36,774 bases of DNA from Streptomyces olivaceus (GTDB lineage: Bacteria; Actinomycetota; Actinomycetes; Streptomycetales; Streptomycetaceae): contig NZ_JOFH01000052.1 in NCBI RefSeq assembly GCF_000721235.1, positions 1 through 36,774 of the forward strand. The letters are read 5' to 3'. Made by a program: the position numbers and the translations under genes. Within the stretch, counting starts at the first letter, position 1. Each line of letters starts with the position of its first letter. The notes under the pieces are model-generated. The model made no database searches, was not told the DNA's origin, and saw nothing but the letters and a program-made list of their open reading frames with translations. Shown piece by piece: positions 1 through 7,846 of the stretch.

Positions 1-32
1 CACCGGGATGCCGGGGGCCGTCCCGGGACCAG

Positions 33-2136
33 TCAGGCGGAGGCGTCCTGGAGGGCGGGGTGGGGGGACGGAGGCTGGACCCCGAGACGGGACTGCAGCT
101 GCACTCGTGAACTGACCCCCAGTTTGCGGTAGATCCGGGTCAGGTGCTGCTCCACCGTGCTGGTCGTGAGGTAGAGCTTGCCGGCTATCTCCCGGTTGGT
201 CAGGCCCTTGGCCGCGGCCTTGGCAACCCTGCGCTCCGCATCACTGAGCGCGAGCATGTCCACTTCCGTCTCCTCCAGCACATCCGGCGCACCGACCCGC
301 CGCACGGGCTGCTCCGCGAAACACGCCTGCCTGATGCTGTTGGTCTTGCGGGCCACCGACCGCGCCCGGCCGGCATCCCCGAGCCGGGTGTACGCATCGT
401 GCAGCGCCGCGAGCGCACTCGCCAGCTCGAACTTGTCCCCGCTGCGGTGCAGCACGTCCACCGCCTCCCGCAACATCGGTGGCCGGCGGTGCAGATCACG
501 GGTCGCCGCCAGCAGCCGCATGGTGCGCCCGCGCACCCGCAGGTGACCGTCCGTCCCGATCCGGCGCAGCTGCTCGCGGGCGAAGCGCGCGGCCGTCTCG
601 TGGTTCCCGAGCTGCAGGTGAGCCGCCGCCATCTCCGTGCGCCACGACAGTGTCTCGCTCTGAGCCATCCCCCACTGGTCCAGCAGGTCCGCGACGGCCT
701 GGAAATCGTCGAGGGCGACCTGCCTCCTCCAACCGCTCGGCATACACCATCGTGCGCAACGCCAGAATCAGCGGCAACAGGTTGATCTCGGTCAGCGGCT
801 GCTGCCACAACGCCTCGTCGGCCTGGCCCAGCCGCTCCGCGGTCGCCCCCTGATGGTGAGAACTCTGAAAGTGTTCGAGCAACCGGTACCCGATCGCACC
901 CGGAGGCGTGACCGGTGTGCCGTTCGTCCTGCTCTCGCAGGCCACACGCCGGAAAATGCCGGGATACACGTCGGCCAGCCACATCCGTACCATCTCCAAC
1001 TCCCACGAGGGCCCGGAGCCCGGCGGCACGTCGGCCGCCAGCCGCGAGAGCACCGAGCAGGCGTCCTCCACCCGGCCCTGCAGCAGCAGCATGATCACCG
1101 GCAGCGTGGTGTCCCGGCCCCGCAGCCGGCCGCCGAGCATCGCCTCGGTCAGCTCGGGCAGATGCCCGACCGAGGCCCGCAGGTCCTCCCGCCACCCCGC
1201 CCGCAGCAGCAGAGCCAGGATCTGGGCCATGACCGGATGCCGCATCCGGCCCGCCTCCACCAGACCCGTGCGGGTCAGTACCTGCAAGGCGACAGCGACC
1301 CGGTCCGACGGGACACCGACCAGCCGGTCGAGATACGCGAACCCCGACGGCTCACCGATGACCGAGATCGCGCCGGCAACCCGCAACGTCAGCGGATCAC
1401 ACCGGGCCAGGACGAGCTGGACCGCCCGCTCGAACTCGGGCCCGGTGCTCAGCTCCGCCGGCAGGCTGCCACCGGCAGCGGCCCGGCTGTCCTCCAGTAA
1501 CCCATGCAGCAGAAGCAGATTCCCACCCGTAAGCCGATGAGCCTGCACAGCCAGCTCCGCCGAACCAGACTCCAGGAGACGCCCGGCCACCAGCCGCGCC
1601 ACACCACCGGACGACAAAGGACCCAGCAACAACCGCCGCAGATAAGCCTGCTGGTAGAGCTCCGCACACAGGAGGCGGCCATTGCCCTCGCACATCTCAA
1701 CGTCGTCGTCACGCCAACCGAACACGATCAGCAGACGGGCATGCCCGGCACGGCGGAGGAGATAGATCAGCCAGTCCTGCGAAAACGCATCAAGATACTG
1801 CGCATCATCAACAACAATCACCACCGTGCCCCGCCCCGCCAACCCCAGAACCACCGACGCCAACCCGTCCAGCACCCGGGACCGGCTCACCCCGTCACAC
1901 GCCGCATCAGCGAGCAGCTGGTGGTCGAGCAGACCACGCACCGTCGCCGCCTCCTCGCGGTCGAACACCTCACCAGCGAGCAACTGACGCACGATGCCCA
2001 ACGACAGCGAACTCTCGGTCGGCGCCCCACTCGCCCGCAGCAGCCGCGCCCCCGCCTCACGAGCCCGGCCGCCGAACTCCTCCAACAACGCAGTCTTACC
2101 GGTTCCGACAACCCCCTGAAGCACGACAACCCGCAC
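33..2136 (-). pseudogene. LAL-family LuxR transcriptional regulator, apparently degraded
   Basis: Remnant of a large ATP-binding LuxR (LAL) activator of the kind that controls macrolide clusters. The 5' part (2136 to about 725) encodes a Walker A loop (GVVGTGKTALL) near its start and a Walker B strand (VVIVVDDAQ). The 3' part, in another frame (743-33), encodes TPR-like helices and a GerE-type HTH (LTNREIAGKLYLTTSTVEQH). The two frames join near 715-740, where skipping one base restores continuity. The protein-like frame continues upstream of the GTG at 2136 (FAESAAGG, typical of LAL N-termini) but meets a TGA at 2281-2283 with no start codon between. RHPVMAQ runs almost directly into REDLRASVGHLPELTEA near 1195-1240; in LALs as I remember them about 100 residues separate these blocks. 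The conceptual product is about 700 aa against about 900 usual. Codon 213 (1498-1500) is TTA. A sequencing error could explain the frameshift alone, but not all three defects. Confidence 0.7.
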
Positions 2137-2716
2137 GCCCCCAGCGGCGGACTCCGCAAAAGCTGCAGCCGCAGAATAAGGAACCGCCCTGGTTTCAAGC
2201 TCAGTTGGTGCTGCGAGCTGGGGGTTCGTGGTCGCCCGGTGGGGGTTTCGGGTCGGCGCGACGGGCGAATGTGCCCTATCTCACCGCGTAGGCAACGGCG
2301 GTCGCGGGAGTCGGCCCAACCCGGCGGTGGCGATCTCTTCGTGCAAACTCGGCACCGGAGCCGATGGGTATACCGAGAGCGGAACTGCCGTCACCCGGAG
2401 TCACAACAGGTTCTTACGCAATGAGGCCATACCTTCTAAGACCGAGGCCGGGCCCGCGAGGTTTACAGAGCCGGAAATTCTTTGTCTTGAATACTGCGTA
2501 CAACGAAACTCGAAACGTCCATGACAAGTGTGTCGCGTCATCCACGAACGGCTCCGTAAAGGCCGAAAGAGAGTGTCTTTCACGGCCGGCTGCGGCGTCG
2601 TGGCACGCCTCGCCGTACGGGCTTGCGCTGCCCGCACAGCGCAGATCGGCCAGAAACCGCCGAGGCGGTCCCGCATCCCGGCGGTGGACTTCACGAGCGC
2701 GGGTGTGCGTCCGGCA
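2137..2716. other. Non-coding gap between ccr and the LAL remnant
   Basis: About 580 bases without a convincing gene. The stretch 2400-2580 is clearly less GC-rich than its surroundings, which fits a promoter region for the regulator, but I see no convincing -35/-10 pair. Bases 2137-2280 read in frame with the LAL gene and look partly protein-coding, so the lost N-terminus probably lay here. Confidence 0.5.
2651..2669 (-). terminator. Weak hairpin after ccr
   Basis: On the minus strand ACCGCC-TC-GGCGGT is followed by TTCTG, about 48 bases after the ccr stop. The stem is a perfect 6 bp inverted repeat, but the loop is tight and the T-run short, so it is at best a weak intrinsic terminator. 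Confidence 0.25.
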
Positions 2717-4081
2717 TCATCGGCCGGAATCCCGGTGCACCTGGCGGAACGCGTTGATGCTGCCGAGGTGCCGGGCACGCTTCTCCGTGTCCCGCACGCC
2801 GAGGCCTTCTTCCGGCGCGAGGCACAGCACGCCGACCTTGCCGTGGTGCACGTTGCGGTGCACGTCGAGCGTGGCCCGGCCGGTGTCCTCCAGCGCGTAG
2901 CACTTCGACAGCGTCGGGTGGATGAGCCCCTTGTCGATCAGCCGGTTGGCTTCCCACGACTCACGGTAGTTCGCGAAGTGCGATCCGACGATCCGCTTGA
3001 GGTTCATCCACAGGTACCGGTTGTCGAACTGGTGCGTGAACCCCGAGGTGGACGCGCAGGTGACGATCGTGCCGCCCTTGCGGGCCGCGTAGACCGAAGC
3101 GCCGAACGTCTCCCGGCCCGGGTGCTCGAACACAATGTCCGGGTCGTCGCCACCGGTCAGCTCCCTGATGCGGGCGCCGAACCGCTGCCACTCCTTCGGG
3201 TCCTGGGTGTGCTCGTCCCGCCAGAACCGGTACCCCTCGGCGCTGCGGTCGATGACCAGCTCCGCACCGAGGCGGTGGCAGATCTCCGCCTTCTCCGGAC
3301 TGGACACGACGCACACCGGGATGCCGCCGCCGTTGAGCACGTACTGCGTGGCGTACGAGCCGAGCCCGCCGGAAGCGCCCCAGACCAGGACCACGTCGCC
3401 CTGCTTCATGTTGGCACCGTTGCGCGACACCAGCTGCCGGTACGCGGTCGAGTTGACCAGCCCGGGGCTCGCCGCCTCCTCCCACGTCAGGTGCGCGGGT
3501 TTGGGCATCAACTGGTTCGCCTTCACCAGGGAAATCTCGGCGAGGCCACCGAAGTTGGTCTCGAAGCCCCAGATCCGCTGCTCGGGGTCGAGCATCGTGT
3601 CGTCGTGGCCCTCGGGGCCTTCCAGCTCGACGCTGAGGCAGTGCGCCACGACTTCGTCGCCGGGCTTCCAGCGGTGCACCCCGGGTCCGGTGCGCAGCAC
3701 GACACCCGAGGCGTCCGAGCCGACCACGTGGTGGGGCAGGTCGTGCCGCTTCGACAGCGGGGACAGCTTCCCGTAGCGCCGGAGGAACTTGAAGGTCGGC
3801 AGGGGCTCGAAGATCGAGGTCCAGACCGTGTTGTAGTTGATCGCGCTCGCCATCACCGCGATCAGCGCCTCACCGGGCCCGAGCTCCGGTGTCGGGACCT
3901 CCTCCACGTGCAGCGACTTGCGCGGGTCCTTGTCCACGCCGGCGATGCCCTCGAACATCTCGGTCTCCTCGGCGTGTACGGTCACGCCGCGGTAGCTCTC
4001 CGGCACCCGCAGCCCGGCCAGCGCGCCCGGGTCCCCGGTCACGACGGCCTGCTGGATCTCCTTGAGCTCTGCGTTCGGCAC
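2717..4081 (-). CDS. ccr: Crotonyl-CoA carboxylase/reductase
   Basis: 454-aa medium-chain dehydrogenase/reductase that reductively carboxylates crotonyl-CoA (or other 2-enoyl-CoAs) with NADPH and CO2 to give ethylmalonyl-CoA or related PKS extender units in the cytoplasm. The NADPH-binding stretch is VWGASGGLGSYATQYVL. The blocks AINYNTVWTSIFEP, WGFETNFGGLAE and GSHFANYRE match the regions that hold the CO2-site Asn, Phe-Glu and His described for Kitasatospora CCR. Length is normal for the family. The start is GTG at 4081 (VPNAELKEIQ), behind an AAGGAAAGGAAAG purine tract. It lies 27 bases after the preceding small gene, so co-transcription is likely. Its presence implies that at least one PKS module uses a non-methyl branched extender; the second module of the large PKS is the best candidate. 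Confidence 0.96.
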   Translation of the reverse strand: MPNAELKEIQQAVVTGDPGALAGLRVPESYRGVTVHAEETEMFEGIAGVDKDPRKSLHVEEVPTPELGPGEALIAVMASAINYNTVWTSIFEPLPTFKFLRRYGKLSPLSKRHDLPHHVVGSDASGVVLRTGPGVHRWKPGDEVVAHCLSVELEGPEGHDDTMLDPEQRIWGFETNFGGLAEISLVKANQLMPKPAHLTWEEAASPGLVNSTAYRQLVSRNGANMKQGDVVLVWGASGGLGSYATQYVLNGGGIPVCVVSSPEKAEICHRLGAELVIDRSAEGYRFWRDEHTQDPKEWQRFGARIRELTGGDDPDIVFEHPGRETFGASVYAARKGGTIVTCASTSGFTHQFDNRYLWMNLKRIVGSHFANYRESWEANRLIDKGLIHPTLSKCYALEDTGRATLDVHRNVHHGKVGVLCLAPEEGLGVRDTEKRARHLGSINAFRQVHRDSGR

Positions 4082-4108
4082 GGCTTTCCTTTCCTTCGCT
4101 GGTCCGGT

Positions 4109-4669
4109 TCACGACAGGAGGCCCGCGTCGGCCTCGTCGTCCTCGCCGGCGACACGCTCATCCGGGTGCCGCCAGTCGTTCCCGTTCTCCGGCGGCCGTC
4201 CGGCCGCGGAGTCGAGGAGGTTGTCACCGGGCCTGCTGAGCCACTCCCCCAGCGCTTCGGCCCACCAAGCCGTGTCGACGACCCAGTCGAGCGCCGGCTG
4301 GTCCGCCAGGTGCACCTGTCCCGCGCGGACGCGCGCCAGCTCTTCGGCCCAGCCGGCGACTGCGGGACCGAAAGCGGCCTCCGGGTCGGCGACCCCGAGC
4401 GCCTCGCCGATGACCGGCCAGCCGATCCCCTCGGCCCGTGCGGCCACGACGGCCCTCCCCACATAGCGGGAGACCAGCTCGGTCAGTGCTCGCCCGGCGC
4501 GCAGCGCGGCCAGATCGGTCTCGTCCGGCCAGTGGTGTTCCGGCACGACGGTGTGCCGCGCGCAGCGAGCAACCGCCCACGCCGCCTGCGCGGCGGCGAC
4601 TTTCGCATGCAGTGCAACGGGAAGTCCGTCGAGTCCGGCGTCCGCGCGTGCGTCGGCCACGGCCTTCAC
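4109..4669 (-). CDS. Unknown protein with HTH-like segment, next to ccr
   Basis: About 186 aa from GTG 4669 (VKAVADARADAGLDGLPVAL). I do not recognise the family. The sequence is Ala- and Trp-rich and predicted helical. VVAARAEGIGWPVIGEALGV resembles the helix-turn-helix of small actinobacterial DNA-binding-like proteins, but no other regulator domain is visible. The C-terminus is acidic (GEDDEADAGLLS). The frame stays open upstream to 4903, but that extension is Arg/Gly/Ala-rich and looks non-coding. The GTG overlaps the stop of a 31-codon ORF in a GTGA arrangement and has only a weak ribosome-binding site of its own. Either the two are translationally coupled or a base has been lost and they were one protein. 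The stop lies 27 bases before ccr. Confidence 0.6.
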   Translation of the reverse strand: MKAVADARADAGLDGLPVALHAKVAAAQAAWAVARCARHTVVPEHHWPDETDLAALRAGRALTELVSRYVGRAVVAARAEGIGWPVIGEALGVADPEAAFGPAVAGWAEELARVRAGQVHLADQPALDWVVDTAWWAEALGEWLSRPGDNLLDSAAGRPPENGNDWRHPDERVAGEDDEADAGLLS

Positions 4670-4761
4670 CGGTCCCCGGTCCGGATCATGCCGACCGGCA
4701 GCCGTACCGTCACCGCGACCACCGCGACCGCATCTCTCGCGTTGATAACCAAAGTGTGCAC
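4666..4761 (-). CDS. 31-codon ORF coupled to the following gene
   Basis: Starts at GTG 4761 five bases after GGAG and ends in TGA overlapping the next gene's GTG. It begins VHTLVINARDAVAVVAV and ends GMIRTGDR. The hydrophobic, strand-like composition and good ribosome-binding site suggest it is translated. It may be a leader peptide, or the true N-terminus of the downstream protein separated from it by a one-base deletion (joining ...RTGDR to KAVADAR...). Confidence 0.4.
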   Translation of the reverse strand: MHTLVINARDAVAVVAVTVRLPVGMIRTGDR

Positions 4762-4921
4762 ACGCTCTCCGTTGCCACTGCTCACGGGCCGGCGGGCCCG
4801 ACTTCCGGATCACGGACTCGACCGCGTCCACCCCGCCGGCCCGGGCGGCACGGCCGGAGGACGTTCGTGCCGTGGGGCCGGGCAGAGCCCGGGCCCGCGG
4901 CACGGTGCGAAACGGCGGGAC

Positions 4922-5755
4922 TCAGTCGCGGTGCGCGGTGTCCAGCGCCTTGTCGCGCCACGGGGCGATGTGCTCGGCAACCAGCGCGTTCTTGGCCTCC
5001 AGACGCTCGTAGGCGTCGCTGCCCACGAGCAGGTGCGAGGGCAGCGTCTCGCCGTCGGTCACCTCGACGATCAGCGCCGCGCCCTTGACCGGGTCCCCGG
5101 GCTGGGCGTGATTGGCCGCGCCGGCCCCGTCGCGCACGAGGTGGGCGGGAGTGCCGTCGTAGGCTGCCAGCCGCGCCTCGGAGACCGCCAGGGAGCTGGG
5201 GTCGAAGAGGTCGGTGCGGAACGCCCCGGGCTCGACGACCATGCTCTGGATTCCCAACGGGCCCAGCTCCGCGGCGAGGGCTTCGCTGATGCCGGCGACC
5301 GCGAACTTCGAGGCGCTGTACAGGCTCACCCCGGGCTCGCCCTCGAACCCCGCCCGGGAGCCGATGTGCACGATCTTGCCCTTGCCGGCGGCACGCATCG
5401 TCGGCAGGACCGCTCGCGTCACGTTGATCAGGCCGAAGACGTTGACGTCGAACAGCGACCTGGCCTCGGCGTCGGTGACCTCCTCCAGTGCGCCCACCAG
5501 TACGCGGCCCGCGTTGTTGACCAGCACGTCGATCGTGGCGAACCGATCGACGACCTGCGCGACGGCACGGTCTATCTGGGCCTGGTCGGTGACGTCGAGG
5601 GTGACCGGATGGCACCGCTCGGCGGCGCGCAGGTCGTCGGGCAACGCGTCGAGTCGCCGGGTGCCGACGGCGACGTCGTGTCCCGCTTTCAGGGCATGCC
5701 GGGCTGTCTCGGCGCCCAGCCCCCGGGCGGCTCCGGTGATGAACCATGTCGCCAT
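4922..5755 (-). CDS. Short-chain dehydrogenase/reductase (classical SDR)
   Basis: 277-aa NAD(P)-dependent oxidoreductase of the classical SDR type. Rossmann motif TGAARGLG at residues 7-14, NNAG at 80-83, catalytic Ser near 133 (HIGSRAG) and YSASK with Tyr146 and Lys150. It would interconvert a ketone and an alcohol on the polyketide or a precursor; the substrate cannot be read from the sequence. I chose ATG 5755 because an AAGGAG tract lies just upstream. The in-frame ATG at 5782 would put that tract inside the gene and adds a non-conserved extension. It is followed by 160 non-coding bases before the mini-ORF at 4761, and preceded by a 257-base gap that may carry its own promoter. Confidence 0.9.
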   Translation of the reverse strand: MATWFITGAARGLGAETARHALKAGHDVAVGTRRLDALPDDLRAAERCHPVTLDVTDQAQIDRAVAQVVDRFATIDVLVNNAGRVLVGALEEVTDAEARSLFDVNVFGLINVTRAVLPTMRAAGKGKIVHIGSRAGFEGEPGVSLYSASKFAVAGISEALAAELGPLGIQSMVVEPGAFRTDLFDPSSLAVSEARLAAYDGTPAHLVRDGAGAANHAQPGDPVKGAALIVEVTDGETLPSHLLVGSDAYERLEAKNALVAEHIAPWRDKALDTAHRD

Positions 5756-6012
5756 GACGGAAACGTCTCCTTCTGCAGGCATCGGTGCTCGCTGCCGGAC
5801 CGCGGTCCACGGCCCGGCGAAGTTCCTTCTTGGTCCGGCGGTGTCGCTCGCAGGGGGCGGTGGGTGTTCGGCCGAGGTCGGCCTGCCGTACGGGGCCCGG
5901 GAAGGGCCCGGCCCGGTCGCGTCCGATCCCGACGGTCCGGCGGCGCCCCGGAGCAGGCTCCTCGTTCCAGGGCCCCGGCAGTGCCGCGGCCGGGCGGGTC
6001 ACGACGGCACGG
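5756..6012. other. Gap between flavin monooxygenase and SDR genes
   Basis: 257 bases with no gene. It contains a perfect 12-bp palindrome GGACCGCGGTCC (5797-5808) about 45 bases upstream of the SDR start, and a GC-only inverted repeat, GGGCCC-GGGAA-GGGCCC (5893-5909), without a T-run. The palindrome could be an operator, but palindromes of this length also occur by chance in such GC-rich DNA. Confidence 0.3.
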
Positions 6013-7194
6013 TCAGGACCCTCCGGCCACCTCCTCGGCGTACTTGCGGTTCATGTGCTCGAGCGCCGCGCCGGCTGCGACGGTCGCCTCCTCGCGCCGC
6101 GCGAGGATCCGGGCCCGGGCGTCGTGGGACGCCTGGGCGTGGGTCGTTCCCGCCCCCTGGAAGTGGGGGGCGACCTGACGGGCGACGAGTTCCCACGAGC
6201 GCCACTTCGCCGTCGGGGCGGCCCAGTCGTGCGCCAGCAGCAGTACGGTGCCGAACCCGCCGGACTGGTCGACCATGCGCTGGATCTGGCGGCGGACGTC
6301 GTCGGCCGTGCCGATCGCGCCCAGGCCCGATTCGTTGACGAAGTCGATCAGCTCCCGCGTACTGCCGTCGGGCAGCGCGAGCCCGGGCGTGGCAGCGTTG
6401 TCATTCAGGTGCCTCAGCCAGTCCCGCAGCCCGAACTCGACGTCTTGGTACGCCTGTTCCCGAGTCTCGGCGATGTGCACGTTCGTGACCAGCCGCCAGG
6501 TCCTGCGGTCGGGCGCCGGCCGTCCCGCGTGGGTGGCGCGCTCGGTGGCGATCCCCCAGTGGTACGCCAGCGCGTCGAACCCGTCCTGGCTCATGGTCGC
6601 CCCGAGAGAGATCAGGCTCACACCGCGGCTGCCGGCCAGGCGCGCGCCGGTCGGCGACGCCGTCGCGGCCACCGCGATCTCGAAGCACGGTTCGGTGTAC
6701 GGGCGCAGTTGCAGCGTCGCGTCGACCAGTGTGTGGGTCCCGACCGTCGTGGTGACCGACTCACCGGCCAGCAGCCGCTGGATGACGTCCAGATGGGTCT
6801 CGAGAAGCTCACGGCTCTCGGTGGGGGTCATGCCGATCATGGCGACGTCGGAGGGCAGGGAGCCGGGACCGACCCCGAGCATCACCCGGCCCTGCGTGAG
6901 GTGGTCGAGCATCACCATCCGGTCGGCCACCCACAGCGGATGGTGGTACGGGATCGAGGTCATGCCGGTCCCGAGGCGGATCCGGGTGGTGCGCTCCGCT
7001 GCCGCCGCGATGAAGATCTCGGGCGAGGCGATGAGGTCCCTACCGGTCGAGTGGTGCTCCCCGATCCAGGCCTCGTCGAAGCCCAGCCGGTCGAGGTGCG
7101 CCATGAAGTCCAGGTCGTGGCGGAGCCACCATGTCGGGCTCTCGCCCAGTGGGTGGATCGGGGGCAGGAACGCGCCGAAGCGCAGAGTAGTCAC
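6013..7194 (-). CDS. Luciferase-like (LLM) flavin-dependent monooxygenase
   Basis: 393-aa enzyme of the bacterial luciferase-like (alkanal/limonene monooxygenase) superfamily, expected to use FMNH2 and O2 to oxidise a carbon centre, for example by hydroxylation, epoxidation or Baeyer-Villiger reaction. Family features: GFDEAWIGEHHS near the N-terminus, RLGTGMTSIPYHHPLWVADRMVMLDHLTQGR and a GVGPGSLPSD loop. It has the normal length for a single-domain family member and lacks a fused reductase, so a flavin reductase must come from elsewhere. The start is GTG 7194, preceded by GGAG. It overlaps the stop of the upstream 99-aa gene (GTGA), so the two are translationally coupled. A tailoring role in the polyketide pathway is inferred from position only. 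Confidence 0.92.
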   Translation of the reverse strand: MTTLRFGAFLPPIHPLGESPTWWLRHDLDFMAHLDRLGFDEAWIGEHHSTGRDLIASPEIFIAAAAERTTRIRLGTGMTSIPYHHPLWVADRMVMLDHLTQGRVMLGVGPGSLPSDVAMIGMTPTESRELLETHLDVIQRLLAGESVTTTVGTHTLVDATLQLRPYTEPCFEIAVAATASPTGARLAGSRGVSLISLGATMSQDGFDALAYHWGIATERATHAGRPAPDRRTWRLVTNVHIAETREQAYQDVEFGLRDWLRHLNDNAATPGLALPDGSTRELIDFVNESGLGAIGTADDVRRQIQRMVDQSGGFGTVLLLAHDWAAPTAKWRSWELVARQVAPHFQGAGTTHAQASHDARARILARREEATVAAGAALEHMNRKYAEEVAGGS

Positions 7195-7490
7195 AAGTTC
7201 TCCACCAGGTCGGCGTCCACATCAGTCACTCGCGGCCGCAGCGCTTTCGCACGACGGGCGGTGCGTGCGCCGGCGGAGAGCCGACGCGGACGGGTGTGCT
7301 CGGTCGGGTCGGTCGGTACCCGGCGCGCGTCCTCGTGGCGCGTGGCCGGCCGGCCGGTCTTGTCGTAGGCGAGCCGGAACCGGGTGACCGGCCGGTCCCG
7401 TCGCAGCTCGTCCGGCTCCGGCGGGGGATGGATGAGTGAGGGCGCGGGCGGAGAAGGGGTCAAGACAGGCGCTTGGTCGGCGTGAGCCAT
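7191..7490 (-). CDS. Small Pro/Arg-rich unknown protein coupled to the monooxygenase
   Basis: 99 aa, beginning MAHADQAPVLTPSPPAP. ATG 7490 sits seven bases after a perfect GGAGG, and the stop overlaps the monooxygenase GTG by four bases. Both features argue for real translation. The first 25 residues are Pro-rich and likely disordered, and the second half is very basic (about RRLSAGARTARRAKALRPR). No signal peptide or membrane segment is visible. I do not recognise a family. It could be a leader or helper for the flavin enzyme, but nothing in the sequence proves a function. Confidence 0.6.
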   Translation of the reverse strand: MAHADQAPVLTPSPPAPSLIHPPPEPDELRRDRPVTRFRLAYDKTGRPATRHEDARRVPTDPTEHTRPRRLSAGARTARRAKALRPRVTDVDADLVENL

Positions 7491-7846
7491 GCATCAACCT
7501 CCGGGAAGCTGCGTGCGCCCCACGATAGGTTCTGCGACTCGGCGAACCATCCCCTAGTTTTCCCGGTGGCCCCTCCCCTAGTTGTCACCCGCCATGTCTG
7601 GGGTCTCCGGGTCACCCTCCCGGTGCCCGGCCCGGCGGCGGGACTCGACATGCAGAGGTGGGCAGGCCCGCGGCCCGGTGAGCAGCTCGCCGGTGTCACC
7701 GCGCGCCCGCCGGTGGCGACGTCCGCGGCCGCGTTCCGCGGTTGGCGGCGCGGCCTCGCTCGACAAGCGGAGACCGCACCTCACCACCGCTGGTGCGGGA
7801 GTCACAACGGGTCTGCCCCGGCGGCGGGTTCACGTGCCCGGTCCAG
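7491..7846. other. Regulatory gap between the P450 operon end and the monooxygenase operon
   Basis: 356 bases without a gene, the second largest gap in the window. The left half (7500-7590) holds the direct repeats and -10-like box described in the promoter entry. The right half (7590-7846) is GC-rich. I see no clear terminator for the P450 there. Confidence 0.5.
7522..7583 (-). promoter_or_regulatory. Candidate activator-dependent promoter with two direct AACTAGGGGA repeats
   Basis: On the minus strand two identical 10-mers AACTAGGGGA occupy 7574-7583 and 7550-7559 (24 bases start to start). Downstream of the second copy come a poor -35 (TGGTTC) and, 16 bases later, a -10-like TATCGT (7522-7527). 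The ATG of the 99-aa gene is about 32 bases further on. Repeats abutting a weak -35 are typical of activator-driven promoters. I found no other copy of this 10-mer in the window by eye. Confidence 0.45.

Noticed and set aside
1..32. Palindrome GTCCCGGGAC just after the LAL stop
   Set aside because: Too short and without a T-run; nothing else in these 32 bases supports a feature.
4670..4903. N-terminal extension of the ccr-linked unknown up to 4903
   Set aside because: The added residues are Arg/Gly/Ala-rich with no fold pattern, and a good ribosome-binding site instead serves the mini-ORF at 4761.
5756..5782. SDR start at ATG 5782
   Set aside because: It would place the AAGGAG ribosome-binding site inside the gene; ATG 5755 leads directly into the Rossmann strand.
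5893..5909. GGGCCC inverted repeat as a terminator after the monooxygenase gene
   Set aside because: The stem is only 6 bp, has no T-run and lies over 100 bases from the stop.
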